This document shows, one piece after another, positions 25,492 through 34,841 of a stretch of DNA of 64,000 nucleotides; position 1 is the first letter of the stretch; each line of letters opens with the position of its first letter. Source of the stretch: an uncultured Chitinophaga sp. (lineage in GTDB: Bacteria > Bacteroidota > Bacteroidia > Chitinophagales > Chitinophagaceae); NCBI RefSeq assembly GCF_946479755.1, contig NZ_CAMLHC010000010.1, positions 1-64,000 on the forward strand, read 5' to 3'. Below the pieces are notes generated by a model, which was not told the origin of the DNA, did not search any database, and saw only the letters and a list, made by a program, of their open reading frames with translations. The position numbers and the translations under genes are program-made.

Positions 25492-27068
25492 ATGTACAAC
25501 CCACAAAGTATCAGAGGCGGTATCTGGATGACTATCGCCCTTTGCAGCGCCCTCCTGCTTTTAATATCATCCTGCCAAAAGAATGATCTGGCACTGAACA
25601 AAAACGCTGAAAATATTGAAGTCCGTGACAAACAAGTCGATACCCAAGCCAAGTACATCGAGACGTTTTCTGGTATTCTGTCAGCAGCAGTATCAAAATC
25701 ACCTGATTTACGGGTATTTATTAAACAAAAAGCGCTGGAACAAATCGACAATGACTATGATGTTTTTTACAACTTTGTCAGGAATACAGATATCGGAACA
25801 GGTACTACCTTCCGGGACGAGTTGTTAAAATCAGCACCGAATAAGGATTCATTTGCAATTATTGAGTCGTCGCTACCGTTTTTGACCATATTCATTCCTG
25901 AATTACCCTCCGGTTTTAATGCTGCCACGTGGAATGCCTACAAGGATGAGCCAGCTATTTTTTCAAACAGTTCACCGATGAAAAAAAGCTAACATTTTAC
26001 AAAGCGGGAGCCCAGGCTATTTCAATGCAATTAAATGAAATACCTGGATTTCCTACACTTGTTGTTAAGAATAATGAACGAATCAGGCGTTACGACGCAA
26101 GTAGAACTAAAAACCAACGGATTCAGACGATCGACCCCAAAGGTGCCGTTACTGCATTAACGGAATTCGAGTTCATCGATCCGGCTTTTAACGGCACAAC
26201 AAGTCACAAACCCAACAGCAGCAAACAAATCCAGGTAGCAAGTATAAATCCGTTGTTCGACAACATACTCACGGATGCCTACAACATTATGGGCACGGGA
26301 GATGTCAATTGGCAGAGAGACAATATTTATTATGGTCTTACCCCCACAGCCACAAAAGGTCCTTTAAAAAGTAGTATTACGGAGAGCATATACAGAATAA
26401 AGTTTGCAGTTGATGCGCTTCCAAAACTAACAGAGCATCCCAGCAGACCTAAATTAAAATGGGAAATAAGCATCTTCGATTATATACGTAATGGTCCGGC
26501 ATGGACTGACGGAAGATTTGAGATTAAGATAGAAATCTTAATCAATGATAAGTCTGGCGCAGGATCAACCATAACTAAATACATCAATGTTTCTCCCAAC
26601 GATTTATTTGCAGTGACCTACAAAAAGTTAAGTTTTTTAAAGTACCAGGTTGAGAGAATCGATCCTAAATATTATCACCCTACAAACCTTGATATTATGA
26701 CTTGGGACCTGGAAAGCAGAAGTTTTACCTGGAAACTCAGTTTTACAGAAGAAAATGAAACTGTAGTAACCACCAGGTCAGAAACGTACAGCTCCGAGTT
26801 TGCCACAAATTTTGGATTTGATGCAGGCTGGGGAGACAAGGTGAAGATCGGATTAAAATTTGGTGCTTCCAGTAGGGAAACGCAATCCCAAACATATTCT
26901 GTTGCCGTTACATCTGGCAGTAAAGATCTTGGTTCGGTAGAAGTTAGCTTTTCCGATCCGGTTTTAGTACCTGGCTCAGACCCCGAAAATTCCGGCAGCG
27001 CAGTAAAACTTTATGAGAAAAGTAATCCTTATATTACCCTGGCGACTGTTCCCAGGAAAACATACTAA
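25492..27068 (+). pseudogene. Frameshifted gene for a large secreted lipoprotein
   Basis: Two open frames belong to one gene. The first (25492-25992) encodes a lipoprotein signal with lipobox LISSC (Cys28) and about 155 codons, then ends early. From the T-run at 25958-25963 the -1 frame continues with FFKQFTDEKKLTFYKAG into the second frame (ATG at 26025 to 27068). One T missing from that run explains the break. The join restores about 525 residues. I do not recognise the family. The C-terminal part is beta-rich, with a Ser/Thr/Gln-rich stretch (GASSRETQSQTYSVAVTSGS). It could be a sequencing error rather than a true mutation. Confidence 0.7.
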
Positions 27069-27406
27069 CGATACAATTCACTTGCATTAATCAGCGAGAC
27101 AGTTCGGTGTGCGTTTTCATTAGACTTCAGGAAGTGTGTAAAAAAAAATAGAAATTTATACACTTCCCAAGAAGTCATTCCTCCCAAGCAAGGACGGCAA
27201 GGCGCCGATTTGGGCCAGCATTAGATTCGATAGAGAACGAGCTGAATTTTCTCTCAGCCGCAAAATACTTCCGGATTACTGAGATTAAGAAACGGAATGA
27301 TTATGACAGATTTTTATGTTTCATTCTAAAATCGTTTGCCCCCGCTTTACCGTGTGCTGCACTGTTGCCATAATCAACAGCTTTAATAAATACTTTTGAA
27401 AGCCCT
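27069..27406. other. 338-bp gap holding an integrase relic
   Basis: This gap separates the broken lipoprotein gene from the serine hydrolase. It contains an imperfect inverted repeat (27130-27142 with 27155-27167) and an open stretch that resembles the start of a tyrosine recombinase, given as a separate entry. Confidence 0.5.
27142..27291 (+). pseudogene. Relic of a tyrosine-recombinase N-terminal arm-binding domain
   Basis: This frame reads KKSFLPSKDGKAPIWASIRF, then DRERAEFSLSRKILPDY and a stop. The pattern DGKAPI-hydrophobic-xRI/IR...G-K/ERAEFS is the hallmark of the AP2-like arm-binding start of Bacteroidota integrases. There is no start codon and no catalytic domain, so only about 50 codons survive. 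It may be left from the recombinase of a former element in this region. Confidence 0.5.
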
Positions 27407-28783
27407 TTATCTTTTCCATCTATATGTTTTACCATCCTGTATCGCTATCAATCCACTGACTTTTCCAGCTTGGCTTTTTTCAATTTTGATTTGAATATTC
27501 AGCGTGATATTGCCTATAAAAAATGTGTTCTCTTCCGTTTTATATAGTCTGGTCAAAGGGAGCATATTCGAGGGCGCTTCTATATATAATTTTCCTCCTC
27601 TGGTTAAAATATTAATTTGGTGTTTATTGTCTAACCGATAGGTTCCGACAATGGCTTGTATTTCATTGGTTGTTACCGGCAGAATAGCACGTGGCGCGAG
27701 GTAAACGTAAGGCTTATCCAGAACCAGAGAAGCTAAAATTTTACTGATGGGTTCAACAAAGGTATTTTCGTGAACGTTGGAAAGCACTACAACTTCGAGG
27801 TCTTTCTCAGGAAATATAAGCATGTGGGAAGAAAACCCCGGAATACCTCCACCATGTCCGACGCAATGCTCCCCTAAAAGAGAATCCACGCTCCAACCAT
27901 AACCGTAACCATGAAGACGAGGCGTAAATGCTTCGTTCCAGCTTGCCGGTGGCAACAACTGCTTCTCAACAATTGCTTTTGACCAGCGTAATATATCGCC
28001 TGTTGTCGCATACATGCTGCCGGCTGCATAAGACACCGTAGAATCCCAAACAATGTCCGCTTGCTGACGGTCCTCATCCAATACCTGATAGCCGGTAGCT
28101 TTATCTCTATCGTTCAGGCTGATAAAATCAAAACCGCTATGGCCCATTTCCAGTGGAGCAAGTATGAGTTTCCTTACATTTTCTTCCCACGATGTTCCGG
28201 TAACTTTTTCGACAATCATGCCCAATAAAAAATACCCCGAATTGCAATAACTGTAGGCACTTCCGGGTTTGAATGCCAGGGGTTGATTGATAAAGCGTTG
28301 AATAATCAGATTTCTGTCTACCGGACGACCGATTACCGCAGCATCTTCACGCTCTATATCACTGGTGTAATTATACAGTCCGGAAGTATGGGTCAGCAAA
28401 TGGTGAATACTGATTTGATCGCCAGATGGAAAACCAGGGAAGTACTTGGAAAGTTTATCTTGCAAGGATAGTTTACCCTGGGATTCAAGGGATAAGATTA
28501 CGGTACTGGTAAATTCCTTCGTAATTGACCCAATCTGAAAAATACTTTGGGCATTATTGGGAATTTTGTCCGTTACATTTTTAAATCCGTAGCCTTTATC
28601 CAGTAGTACAGCCCCTCGATAACTGACCAATACGCTGCCATTAAATTGCGATAGCTTCGTGGCCATTTGAAGAAAGCTATCCAGTCTACACGATACATCA
28701 GAAGTATTAACTGCTTCCTGCGCTGTAGCCAAGGGTATCGACGAGCAAGTAAATAAAAGTGTCAGGATTAGTATTCTTCTCAT
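27407..28783 (-). CDS. Secreted serine hydrolase (class C beta-lactamase / DD-peptidase fold)
   Basis: This 458-aa protein has a signal peptide (cleavage near ATAQEA, about 21) and the penicillin-binding motifs SITK (Ser86, Lys89), YCN (Tyr179-Asn181) and HGGG near 311, in place of KTG. This is the Pfam beta-lactamase fold used by DD-carboxypeptidases, esterases and peptidases. An extra C-terminal lipocalin-like segment (about 370-458) follows. The usual role is uncertain; beta-lactam resistance should not be assumed. It lies 6 bp after a small unknown gene. Confidence 0.9.
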   Translation of the reverse strand: MRRILILTLLFTCSSIPLATAQEAVNTSDVSCRLDSFLQMATKLSQFNGSVLVSYRGAVLLDKGYGFKNVTDKIPNNAQSIFQIGSITKEFTSTVILSLESQGKLSLQDKLSKYFPGFPSGDQISIHHLLTHTSGLYNYTSDIEREDAAVIGRPVDRNLIIQRFINQPLAFKPGSAYSYCNSGYFLLGMIVEKVTGTSWEENVRKLILAPLEMGHSGFDFISLNDRDKATGYQVLDEDRQQADIVWDSTVSYAAGSMYATTGDILRWSKAIVEKQLLPPASWNEAFTPRLHGYGYGWSVDSLLGEHCVGHGGGIPGFSSHMLIFPEKDLEVVVLSNVHENTFVEPISKILASLVLDKPYVYLAPRAILPVTTNEIQAIVGTYRLDNKHQINILTRGGKLYIEAPSNMLPLTRLYKTEENTFFIGNITLNIQIKIEKSQAGKVSGLIAIQDGKTYRWKR

Positions 28784-28789
28784 TGCGAT

Positions 28790-29224
28790 CTATAATAATC
28801 TCATAAAATTCACCATCCCTACCTCAAAAGCTTCCCTAAGCGCATCAAAATTCAATCTTTGTTCAAAGTTTACATTGGTTATATCTATTTCTTTGAACCC
28901 AATATTATCCAGCCCGGTTCCAAAAATAATTTCCTGGTTAATTGTATAGTTCTTATTATCGTCAGTTTGCAATATGATGCTTAAAGTTATGTCATTAGGT
29001 CTCTGCCCGTTCTCCTCTTCTATGTCCTCTTTGAATGTATATGATATAGAAAACGTAAAAACTTCTTTTTTACCTCCTTCGAGTGAATGAAGTATAAAGT
29101 TGTTCTTTTTCCCATAAATTACCTCTTTCTTTACCAATAATTCAATACTTGTTTTAAGTAAACAAGTATTAATATAGTTGTCTATTCGTAAGATTTCCTT
29201 ATTTATGAATGATGTTAAATTCAT
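28790..29224 (-). CDS. Hypothetical protein
   Basis: I do not recognise this 144-aa protein. It has no signal peptide or membrane segment. The composition is mixed alpha/beta, with alternating strands (VFTFSISYTF, DITLSIILQT) and a helical C-terminus (REAFEVGMVNFMRLL). It precedes the serine hydrolase by 6 bp on the same strand, so both are likely transcribed together. Confidence 0.6.
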   Translation of the reverse strand: MNLTSFINKEILRIDNYINTCLLKTSIELLVKKEVIYGKKNNFILHSLEGGKKEVFTFSISYTFKEDIEEENGQRPNDITLSIILQTDDNKNYTINQEIIFGTGLDNIGFKEIDITNVNFEQRLNFDALREAFEVGMVNFMRLL

Positions 29225-29343
29225 TAGATTTATAGTTTGCCACTTTGGAAAGTACTACACTGCTATCACAAATATAGCGAGCTATTTCCTGGGTAAAGAT
29301 CCAATCCCAACCTTCAATACAAACAGATCCCACAACCTGACAA

Positions 29344-29865
29344 ATGAAACAACACGCACCTCTATTATTGACCATTCTCTTCGTCGTTTATCTGGCGACA
29401 GTATTACTGACCGACATTTCACTCACCGGCTTCTGGACCGACGTCATATTTTCAGTCCTGCTTTCCATCCTGTCGTTGAAACTGTCTTTTAGAAACAAGG
29501 GAATTACGCTAAAAATAGCAAATATTCTTTGTTCACTCACCGTTTTTGGACTTATCGGCTTACATCTCTTCAGCCCTTTTGCCCTGGACACTTTTAAACT
29601 GCGCAGCTTCTATTACCTGTCGGTTGATGGACGGCTGTTCAACGCTTATTTTAAGCCGGTCGGGGCATACGCGGGAGGTTATGGCAATTTCTGGATTACG
29701 GAAACATCCCCATACCTTCCAATAATCGAACGGAGAGTGTATTGGGAGAGGACGGTGCACCATGACTTTAACGACGACAGGTTTGACGGTGAACCGATCG
29801 ACAACTACGCAGTGGTCCGCAGCTACATCAAAGCTGAAGTAATTGACAAGAAAATTTGTTTTTAG
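29344..29865 (+). CDS. Hypothetical membrane protein
   Basis: The 173-aa protein has three N-terminal hydrophobic helices (about 7-27, 29-47 and 54-76) and a soluble C-terminal part of about 95 residues with aromatic and acidic residues (YWERTVHHDFNDDRFDGE). No family is recognised. It is an isolated plus-strand gene; the leader region holds no clear promoter. Confidence 0.6.
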   Translation: MKQHAPLLLTILFVVYLATVLLTDISLTGFWTDVIFSVLLSILSLKLSFRNKGITLKIANILCSLTVFGLIGLHLFSPFALDTFKLRSFYYLSVDGRLFNAYFKPVGAYAGGYGNFWITETSPYLPIIERRVYWERTVHHDFNDDRFDGEPIDNYAVVRSYIKAEVIDKKICF

Positions 29866-30026
29866 TACTACCTTTACAAAGGTAATCGCCTGGCGTACCA
29901 ATTTTTTAACCCGTTTGTACCTATAGAACAGCTAACATGTCATTGACCCGAAATCCTAACCGGGATGCAAAGAAACATGCCACCTCGTTTCCCAAATGGA
30001 TACAACTTTTTAAAATAACATTATCT

Positions 30027-31181
30027 ATGAAATCAATTTTTTGTTTATTCCTTTGTCTGTTGTTGACGACGATCACTCATTACGCCAGGGCAGCGGCACC
30101 TGTCGACACCGGCTGGGTCGGAATGGGTCCCACCCAGGCAGCTGCCAGTCCTAATGACCCCTACTACTACAAACTGGTACAGGTAAACGGTAGCGCCGCA
30201 CGTTATGCTACGGTGATAGAACTGGCTGTCAGCGGAGATGCCAACTTTTATGACCAGCAGGGCACTTACCAGATCAGGGTAGATAAGTTTGAAGGTACCG
30301 CCGGCAGGTTTGACGGGCTCGAAATCCAGTGTGTATCGGGCAATCCGGCTGCTGCTACTTTTTATGTATATAATGATGCATTGTGGCTTAAATCCAACTA
30401 TAAATGGGGACTGATCGCTTACCGCACGATAGCCCAGTTTCACTCGTCCCCCATTGTGGCAGCCCCCTACGCTCAGACAACGACAACACCGGCAGGATTT
30501 TTAACAACTACCAGCAGCTATGGCCTGAAGTGCGATTTCGACAATAATAAATTCTACCAGCTCTCCTACCAGGATATGCGCGGCAACCTGTCCGTTCCCG
30601 GTAACATAGGTGCCGGAGTGGTCCCTAATTATGCACTCCATGTACTCTCTCCCGGCAATACGGGCAAAGCGGCGGCGTACCTGTGGGGAGAAAACTACGG
30701 AACGGCGATAGGTACGCTCAATGCCACTGCGGCCCACTATGCGTTTGCAGTACTGAATAACGCCAAAACTGATGGTTCCAGTGCAGAAGGAGGAGGCAAG
30801 CCCCTCCTGTATGTAAGGGGCGATGGTAATGTAGGCATCGGAACTTCAGTACCACAGGCCAAGCTGGCCGTAAAAGGCGACATCTTTGCCCAAAGGATTA
30901 AAGTTACCCAAACAGGATGGGCCGATTTTGTATTCCACCCGGAATATAAACTGCCCGGATTACTGGAAGTAGAACGTTTTGTCAAAGAACACAGGCATTT
31001 ACCCGAGATACCTTCCCAAAAGGAGATAGAACAAAACGGGCAGGATATTGGCGAGATGAATAAAAAATTACTTCAGAAAATAGAGGAGTTAACACTGTAC
31101 ATGATTGAGATGAAAAAAGAGAATGAAGATTTAAGGAAGCGGATGGAAATAGTGGAAGGGAAACAGGACAAAACCAACTAA
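30027..31181 (+). CDS. Secreted fibre-like protein with C-terminal coiled coil (paralogue 1)
   Basis: I start the gene at 30027, where MKSIFCLFLCLLLTTITHYARA is a good signal peptide; the frame opens 30 codons earlier but with polar residues. The 384-aa product has an N-terminal beta-rich domain, GNVGIGT repeat-like steps (common in tail-fibre and adhesin shafts), the block WADFVF...HLPEIPS, and a C-terminal coiled coil (LLQKIEELTLYMIEM...). The last 200 residues resemble the product of 33599-34768, whereas the N-terminal domain differs. Such proteins probably form trimeric surface fibres; the ligand is unknown. Confidence 0.75.
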   Translation: MKSIFCLFLCLLLTTITHYARAAAPVDTGWVGMGPTQAAASPNDPYYYKLVQVNGSAARYATVIELAVSGDANFYDQQGTYQIRVDKFEGTAGRFDGLEIQCVSGNPAAATFYVYNDALWLKSNYKWGLIAYRTIAQFHSSPIVAAPYAQTTTTPAGFLTTTSSYGLKCDFDNNKFYQLSYQDMRGNLSVPGNIGAGVVPNYALHVLSPGNTGKAAAYLWGENYGTAIGTLNATAAHYAFAVLNNAKTDGSSAEGGGKPLLYVRGDGNVGIGTSVPQAKLAVKGDIFAQRIKVTQTGWADFVFHPEYKLPGLLEVERFVKEHRHLPEIPSQKEIEQNGQDIGEMNKKLLQKIEELTLYMIEMKKENEDLRKRMEIVEGKQDKTN

Positions 31182-31189
31182 ACAGGGTC

Positions 31190-31226
31190 CCAGTCGCAAT
31201 ACCTACGGTATTGCGACTGGTATTTT
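31190..31226 (+). terminator. Terminator of the fibre-like gene
   Basis: A perfect 14-bp stem (31190-31203 with 31207-31220) has a 3-nt loop and is followed by TATTTTT. It sits 8 bp after the stop. Confidence 0.9.
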
Positions 31227-31234
31227 TACGCTCT

Positions 31235-32506
31235 TTAACGATGGTAGGCTGCATGCATCCTCCCTCCATACTGCCCCATTATACGCCATATTCTTTCAAA
31301 GTCGGACAACAGATTTTTATTAACGCCATTTAGCCCTTCGAGTTCTGTATTCGAAATAAAAAGCATCCCATAACCTTTTTTCGGATTAAAGAAGAGAAAC
31401 GATGTTACCCCACCGTCACCACCACTGTGCCCGATGATACCATTTCCTTTCATCGCATAAAACACCCCAATATTAGGCTCGTCAGGGTTGATATTTTTAG
31501 GTTTATACTTCTCCGAAAAGGCAGGTTGCATCATAACAGAAAAAGATGCAGGGGTAAGGAGTGTTCCTTTGCCCTCATACCCGGCAATACTCTCTTTAAG
31601 AAAAAGACTTAAATCATGACAGGAGGAAATAAGTCCCCCGTCGGGATAACAAACAGTGCTATAAGGCGGGTAAGGATCCTTTACTCCTGTATACAAGATG
31701 GCAGTGTTGTTCTCATCCGCTGCGGACTTAAACCATCCTGAATGATTCATTTGCAGGGGATCTAAAATAAATTTTTCCGTATAGGCTGCAAAAGACAGCC
31801 CGGATGTTATTTCTACCAGGTATGCAGCAAGATCAGAACCGATGTTGGAGTATTCATACCGGCTACCGGGAGATGCTCTATAAAAATTCCTTTTATTGTA
31901 AAATTGTCCATCTGCCGATAAATAATTCTTTAAAAATATTGCCAGGCTGGTATCTCCCCCCATTGCGCCGTAACCTTTGGACAAAAGCAGTTTGTAGAAA
32001 GCGCTGTTTTGATCTGCAGGAGGGGTATAAATGTAAGTCTTTCTATAGATGTCCTGGTTATCTATAATACCGGATGTATGTGTAACCAGATGTCTTACCT
32101 TGATGGGTGCTTCCGGCATGCCGGGAAGAGATACCTTGAATGGTAAAATATCATTGATGTCTGTATCGAAGGTAAACAGCCCCTGTTCCACGGCTTTCAT
32201 CACGGCTACACCTATGAATAATTTACTTACCGAAGCTATTGGCTGCAAGGTATTGGTACTATAGGGTGTTTGCGCTTTAATATCAGCATACCCAAAGGCA
32301 TGCTGATAAAGAACAGTATCCTTATTCACTATAGCTACGCTAAAACCGGGAAACCCGGACTGGTTATACTGGTCTTTTAACAACTGGGTAAGTGAATCCC
32401 GGGAAGATTGGGCATTGACGCCAGCATAAAGTAAACAAATAAATAAAAGAAGCCTGGTGAATTTTACGACAGGCTTCTTATGTAAAAAAGGAGAAATACA
32501 ATTCAT
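31235..32506 (-). CDS. Secreted serine hydrolase (beta-lactamase fold), second copy
   Basis: This 423-aa protein has a signal peptide (MNCISPFL...YAGVNAQ, about 33). The SxxK motif is SVSK (Ser92, Lys95), YSN stands at about 209 and HSGGDGG at about 373. It is the same fold as the product of 27407-28783, but the two share only motif-level similarity by eye. It is convergent with the fibre gene; the terminator between them is 8 bp from its stop. Confidence 0.88.
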   Translation of the reverse strand: MNCISPFLHKKPVVKFTRLLLFICLLYAGVNAQSSRDSLTQLLKDQYNQSGFPGFSVAIVNKDTVLYQHAFGYADIKAQTPYSTNTLQPIASVSKLFIGVAVMKAVEQGLFTFDTDINDILPFKVSLPGMPEAPIKVRHLVTHTSGIIDNQDIYRKTYIYTPPADQNSAFYKLLLSKGYGAMGGDTSLAIFLKNYLSADGQFYNKRNFYRASPGSRYEYSNIGSDLAAYLVEITSGLSFAAYTEKFILDPLQMNHSGWFKSAADENNTAILYTGVKDPYPPYSTVCYPDGGLISSCHDLSLFLKESIAGYEGKGTLLTPASFSVMMQPAFSEKYKPKNINPDEPNIGVFYAMKGNGIIGHSGGDGGVTSFLFFNPKKGYGMLFISNTELEGLNGVNKNLLSDFERIWRIMGQYGGRMHAAYHR

Positions 32507-32630
32507 AACGGCGCCTTTTGAAAATAAGGGATGTATGCTGAAGGGTTACTCCAACCTTCAAAATGAAGATAGGCAGATTTGTAAGAACTATAAATAATCC
32601 TCTCCAGAAGATAACTTTATGCCCTCCCTT

Positions 32631-32999
32631 TTAGTCTCCCCACATCCCCGTACGCTTCGCCAGGTCGATCTTCTCCTGGCCATGCGCTGTCATGAGCCCT
32701 GCCGCGATCATCCGACCCACCCGTTCTTTATTCGGCTTGCTCCATTTGCTTTTCGCTTTGCGGGGCGTAAATGTCAGGTAGAAACTTTCAGCATCCCGCT
32801 TTTTGGCTTTACTGTCTATCCAACCGAAGCACAGTGCTTCTTCCGTTGCCTCAATAAGGGAGATGCAGGGCACCTTGCTTTTTTTATGATATTGGATAAG
32901 CCACACCCCTGCTTCATCCTGGCAGTTCTCCGCCAGCCATTTCCGCCATTCGGCTCTGGTGGGGGCATATACGGCTTGTCTTCCGTCAAGTGTTTCCAT
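32631..32999 (-). CDS. YdeI/OmpD-associated family protein, short form
   Basis: The 122-aa protein shows APTRAEWRKWL, AGVWLIQYHKKS, ATEEALCFGWIDS, YLTFTPRKAKSKWSKPN and ERVGRMI, the start of the YdeI/bacteriocin-protection family. Usual members are about 190 aa with a further helical domain. Here the frame stops at TGMWGD, so the C-terminal helices are missing. It may be a natural short form or a truncated gene. The function of the family is poorly known. Confidence 0.75.
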   Translation of the reverse strand: METLDGRQAVYAPTRAEWRKWLAENCQDEAGVWLIQYHKKSKVPCISLIEATEEALCFGWIDSKAKKRDAESFYLTFTPRKAKSKWSKPNKERVGRMIAAGLMTAHGQEKIDLAKRTGMWGD

Positions 33000-33001
33000 G
33001 G

Positions 33002-33427
33002 CTATAAATTATTTTTTTTCTGCAGAATTTCGAGGTAATGCGGGTTGGTCATGATGCCGATAATATTTCCGAAGGGGTCGGTGACCGCTGCGGTGGCAAA
33101 ACCGCTCCCCTCCTGGCCCCGTTGGGTAATGGGCTCGAATACCGTAGCTCCCAACGTTACCAGCCGGTCTAAAGTAGCTTTGATATCATCTACATGCCAG
33201 TAAGCTACTGCGCCGCCGGTGTCTGCGGACCTGCCGGGAGGAGCGTATTGACTGTCTATGACCCCCAGCTCGTGCTGATAGTCGCCCAGGCGGAACTCGA
33301 AATAGCCGGGCATGTCAAAATAAGGCGCTATACCGAGGAATTCGGAATACCATTTCTTTGCTGCTGCGTGGTCGGCGGCGTAAAAGGTGAGTGTTGCCAT
33401 GCCGCGTAATACTGATGAGTGTGCCAT
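33002..33427 (-). CDS. VOC (glyoxalase/bleomycin-resistance fold) protein
   Basis: The 141-aa protein is a single VOC module pair with ATLTFYAADHAAAKKWYSEFLG at the start and VTDPFGNIIGIMTNPH at the end. The family includes glyoxalases, dioxygenases and antibiotic-binding proteins; the substrate cannot be read. It lies 2 bp upstream of the YdeI-like gene on the same strand, so the two are probably co-transcribed. Confidence 0.85.
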   Translation of the reverse strand: MAHSSVLRGMATLTFYAADHAAAKKWYSEFLGIAPYFDMPGYFEFRLGDYQHELGVIDSQYAPPGRSADTGGAVAYWHVDDIKATLDRLVTLGATVFEPITQRGQEGSGFATAAVTDPFGNIIGIMTNPHYLEILQKKNNL

Positions 33428-33598
33428 TTGGATAGTTTTTTAAAGTGATTGTTTAACAAAAGTAGACCCCGGGTTTGACAACCTTATGTCAGCAGGGCGG
33501 AGAAAAATTTTAAAAACATCCGGAAGCGGGGTGTACCTGCGTTTTTTTCCCGCTTTAACCCCAAAAACGACTATTTTTACCCCAAAAGTTAATCCATA

Positions 33599-34768
33599 AT
33601 GAAAATTATATCCCTTACTGTAGCAGCACTCTGCAGCGCTGTATGCGCGTATTCCCAGACTCTTCAATCCGTTACCGAAAGCCCGAATGGCAACTACACC
33701 ACTAAAAACGTCTGGATAGGTATGGCGCCTGCCGGGGGTGTAGCAGAAAACACCTTAAACATCGGCGGGAAGATAAAACTGTTGGGAGCGGCAGATGCCT
33801 ACACCACAGGCGCTGATGGCAACCAGCCCACCATCTATCGTAGTGGCGTACCCACGATGGCCTATCCGTTTAATGTGTATGATAACCTCATTTTACAGGC
33901 AGGCCTGCAAGGCAAAGACATTTTGTTTGTTACCGGTAGTACACCGAAGGAGCGGCTGGTGGTCAAGTCTGATGGCAACATTGGCATTGGCACAGCGTCA
34001 CCGATTGCTCCGCTCGATGTAGCTACTACCACCAATACTTTCGGGCTGAAGATCGGGGATGCCGCCAAATCCAATATCCGGATAGCCGGTACTGCCGAAG
34101 GCGCGGATGGTTATGGGCTCATACAGACCTTTACCAACGGTACAACGGCCGGTGGCAATCTGGTATTACAGCGGGATGGCAGCGGAAAGGTAGGCATAGG
34201 GCTTCCCTCACCGCGATATGTGTTGCATACTGTGGCTTATAACAACTCCGGGGCTGCCGCAGCCTTATTATGGGGACAACAATATGGTGTAATGATAGGC
34301 GTTGAAAGTACTTCTTCCAACTATTATGCTTTGAATGTTGCCAGTAGTGTCAGCCCTCTTGGATCAGGCGTAACCAATGAAGGAGCCAAAAGCCTGCTGT
34401 GTGTACGGGCAGATGGTAATGTAGGCATAGGCACCCTTAACCCGGGTACGTATAAACTTGCTGTGGAAGGCACCGTAGGCGCCAGAAGAATAAAAGTAAC
34501 ACAGCAGACTACCTGGGCCGACTTTGTGTTTCACGATAACTACCGGCTGCCTTCTTTGCAGGAACTGGAGGCGTATATTCAGCAACACAAACATCTCCCC
34601 GATGTACCGACGGCAAAAGAGGTGGAGGAAAACGGTATCGATATTGGCAATATAAACGCTACCCTGTTACAGAAAGTGGAGGAACTGACCTTGTATATCA
34701 TCCAGCTGAATAAAAAGAATGAAGCGCTGGAAAAGCGGGTGGCGGAGATGGAGAAGAGAAAAGATTAA
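33599..34768 (+). CDS. Secreted fibre-like protein with C-terminal coiled coil (paralogue 2)
   Basis: The 389-aa product has a signal peptide (cleavage near CAYSQT, about 20), several GNIGIGT/GNVGIGT steps (shaft-like repeats) and the block TTWADFVF...HLPDVPTAKEVEENGIDIG, followed by a coiled coil ending LEKRVAEMEK. About 200 C-terminal residues align with the product of 30027-31181, including ALLWGQQYG and LLCVRADGNVGIGT; the first half is different. A terminator follows. The role is probably surface adhesion or a fibre; it is not linked to a phage module here. Confidence 0.78.
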   Translation: MKIISLTVAALCSAVCAYSQTLQSVTESPNGNYTTKNVWIGMAPAGGVAENTLNIGGKIKLLGAADAYTTGADGNQPTIYRSGVPTMAYPFNVYDNLILQAGLQGKDILFVTGSTPKERLVVKSDGNIGIGTASPIAPLDVATTTNTFGLKIGDAAKSNIRIAGTAEGADGYGLIQTFTNGTTAGGNLVLQRDGSGKVGIGLPSPRYVLHTVAYNNSGAAAALLWGQQYGVMIGVESTSSNYYALNVASSVSPLGSGVTNEGAKSLLCVRADGNVGIGTLNPGTYKLAVEGTVGARRIKVTQQTTWADFVFHDNYRLPSLQELEAYIQQHKHLPDVPTAKEVEENGIDIGNINATLLQKVEELTLYIIQLNKKNEALEKRVAEMEKRKD

Positions 34769-34796
34769 GCGATCTGTATAAAAAGAAGGTAAAAAG

Positions 34797-34835
34797 AATA
34801 GCCGTTAATCAACCCGTTAACGGCTATTTTATTTT
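34797..34835. terminator. Bidirectional terminator
   Basis: AATAGCCGTTAA (34797-34808) pairs with TTAACGGCTATT (34817-34828), with A-rich DNA before and TTATTTT after. It serves the fibre gene (plus) and the convergent lipoprotein gene (minus, stop 34842). Confidence 0.85.
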
Positions 34836-34841
34836 ACCTGA

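Noticed and set aside
25951..25970. Programmed -1 ribosomal frameshift in the lipoprotein gene
   Set aside because: The bases around the T-run do not form the X-XXY-YYZ slippery heptamer in the right phase and I see no downstream stem-loop, so a simple one-base loss is likelier.
27407..32506. Beta-lactam resistance genes
   Set aside because: The two serine hydrolases share only the SxxK/YxN fold; their HxG motif and added C-terminal domain fit general hydrolases of this superfamily, and no resistance role is supported.
30027..34768. Prophage tail-fibre genes
   Set aside because: The fibre-like proteins have Sec signal peptides and no phage structural, lysis or chaperone genes nearby, so they are more likely cell-surface proteins.
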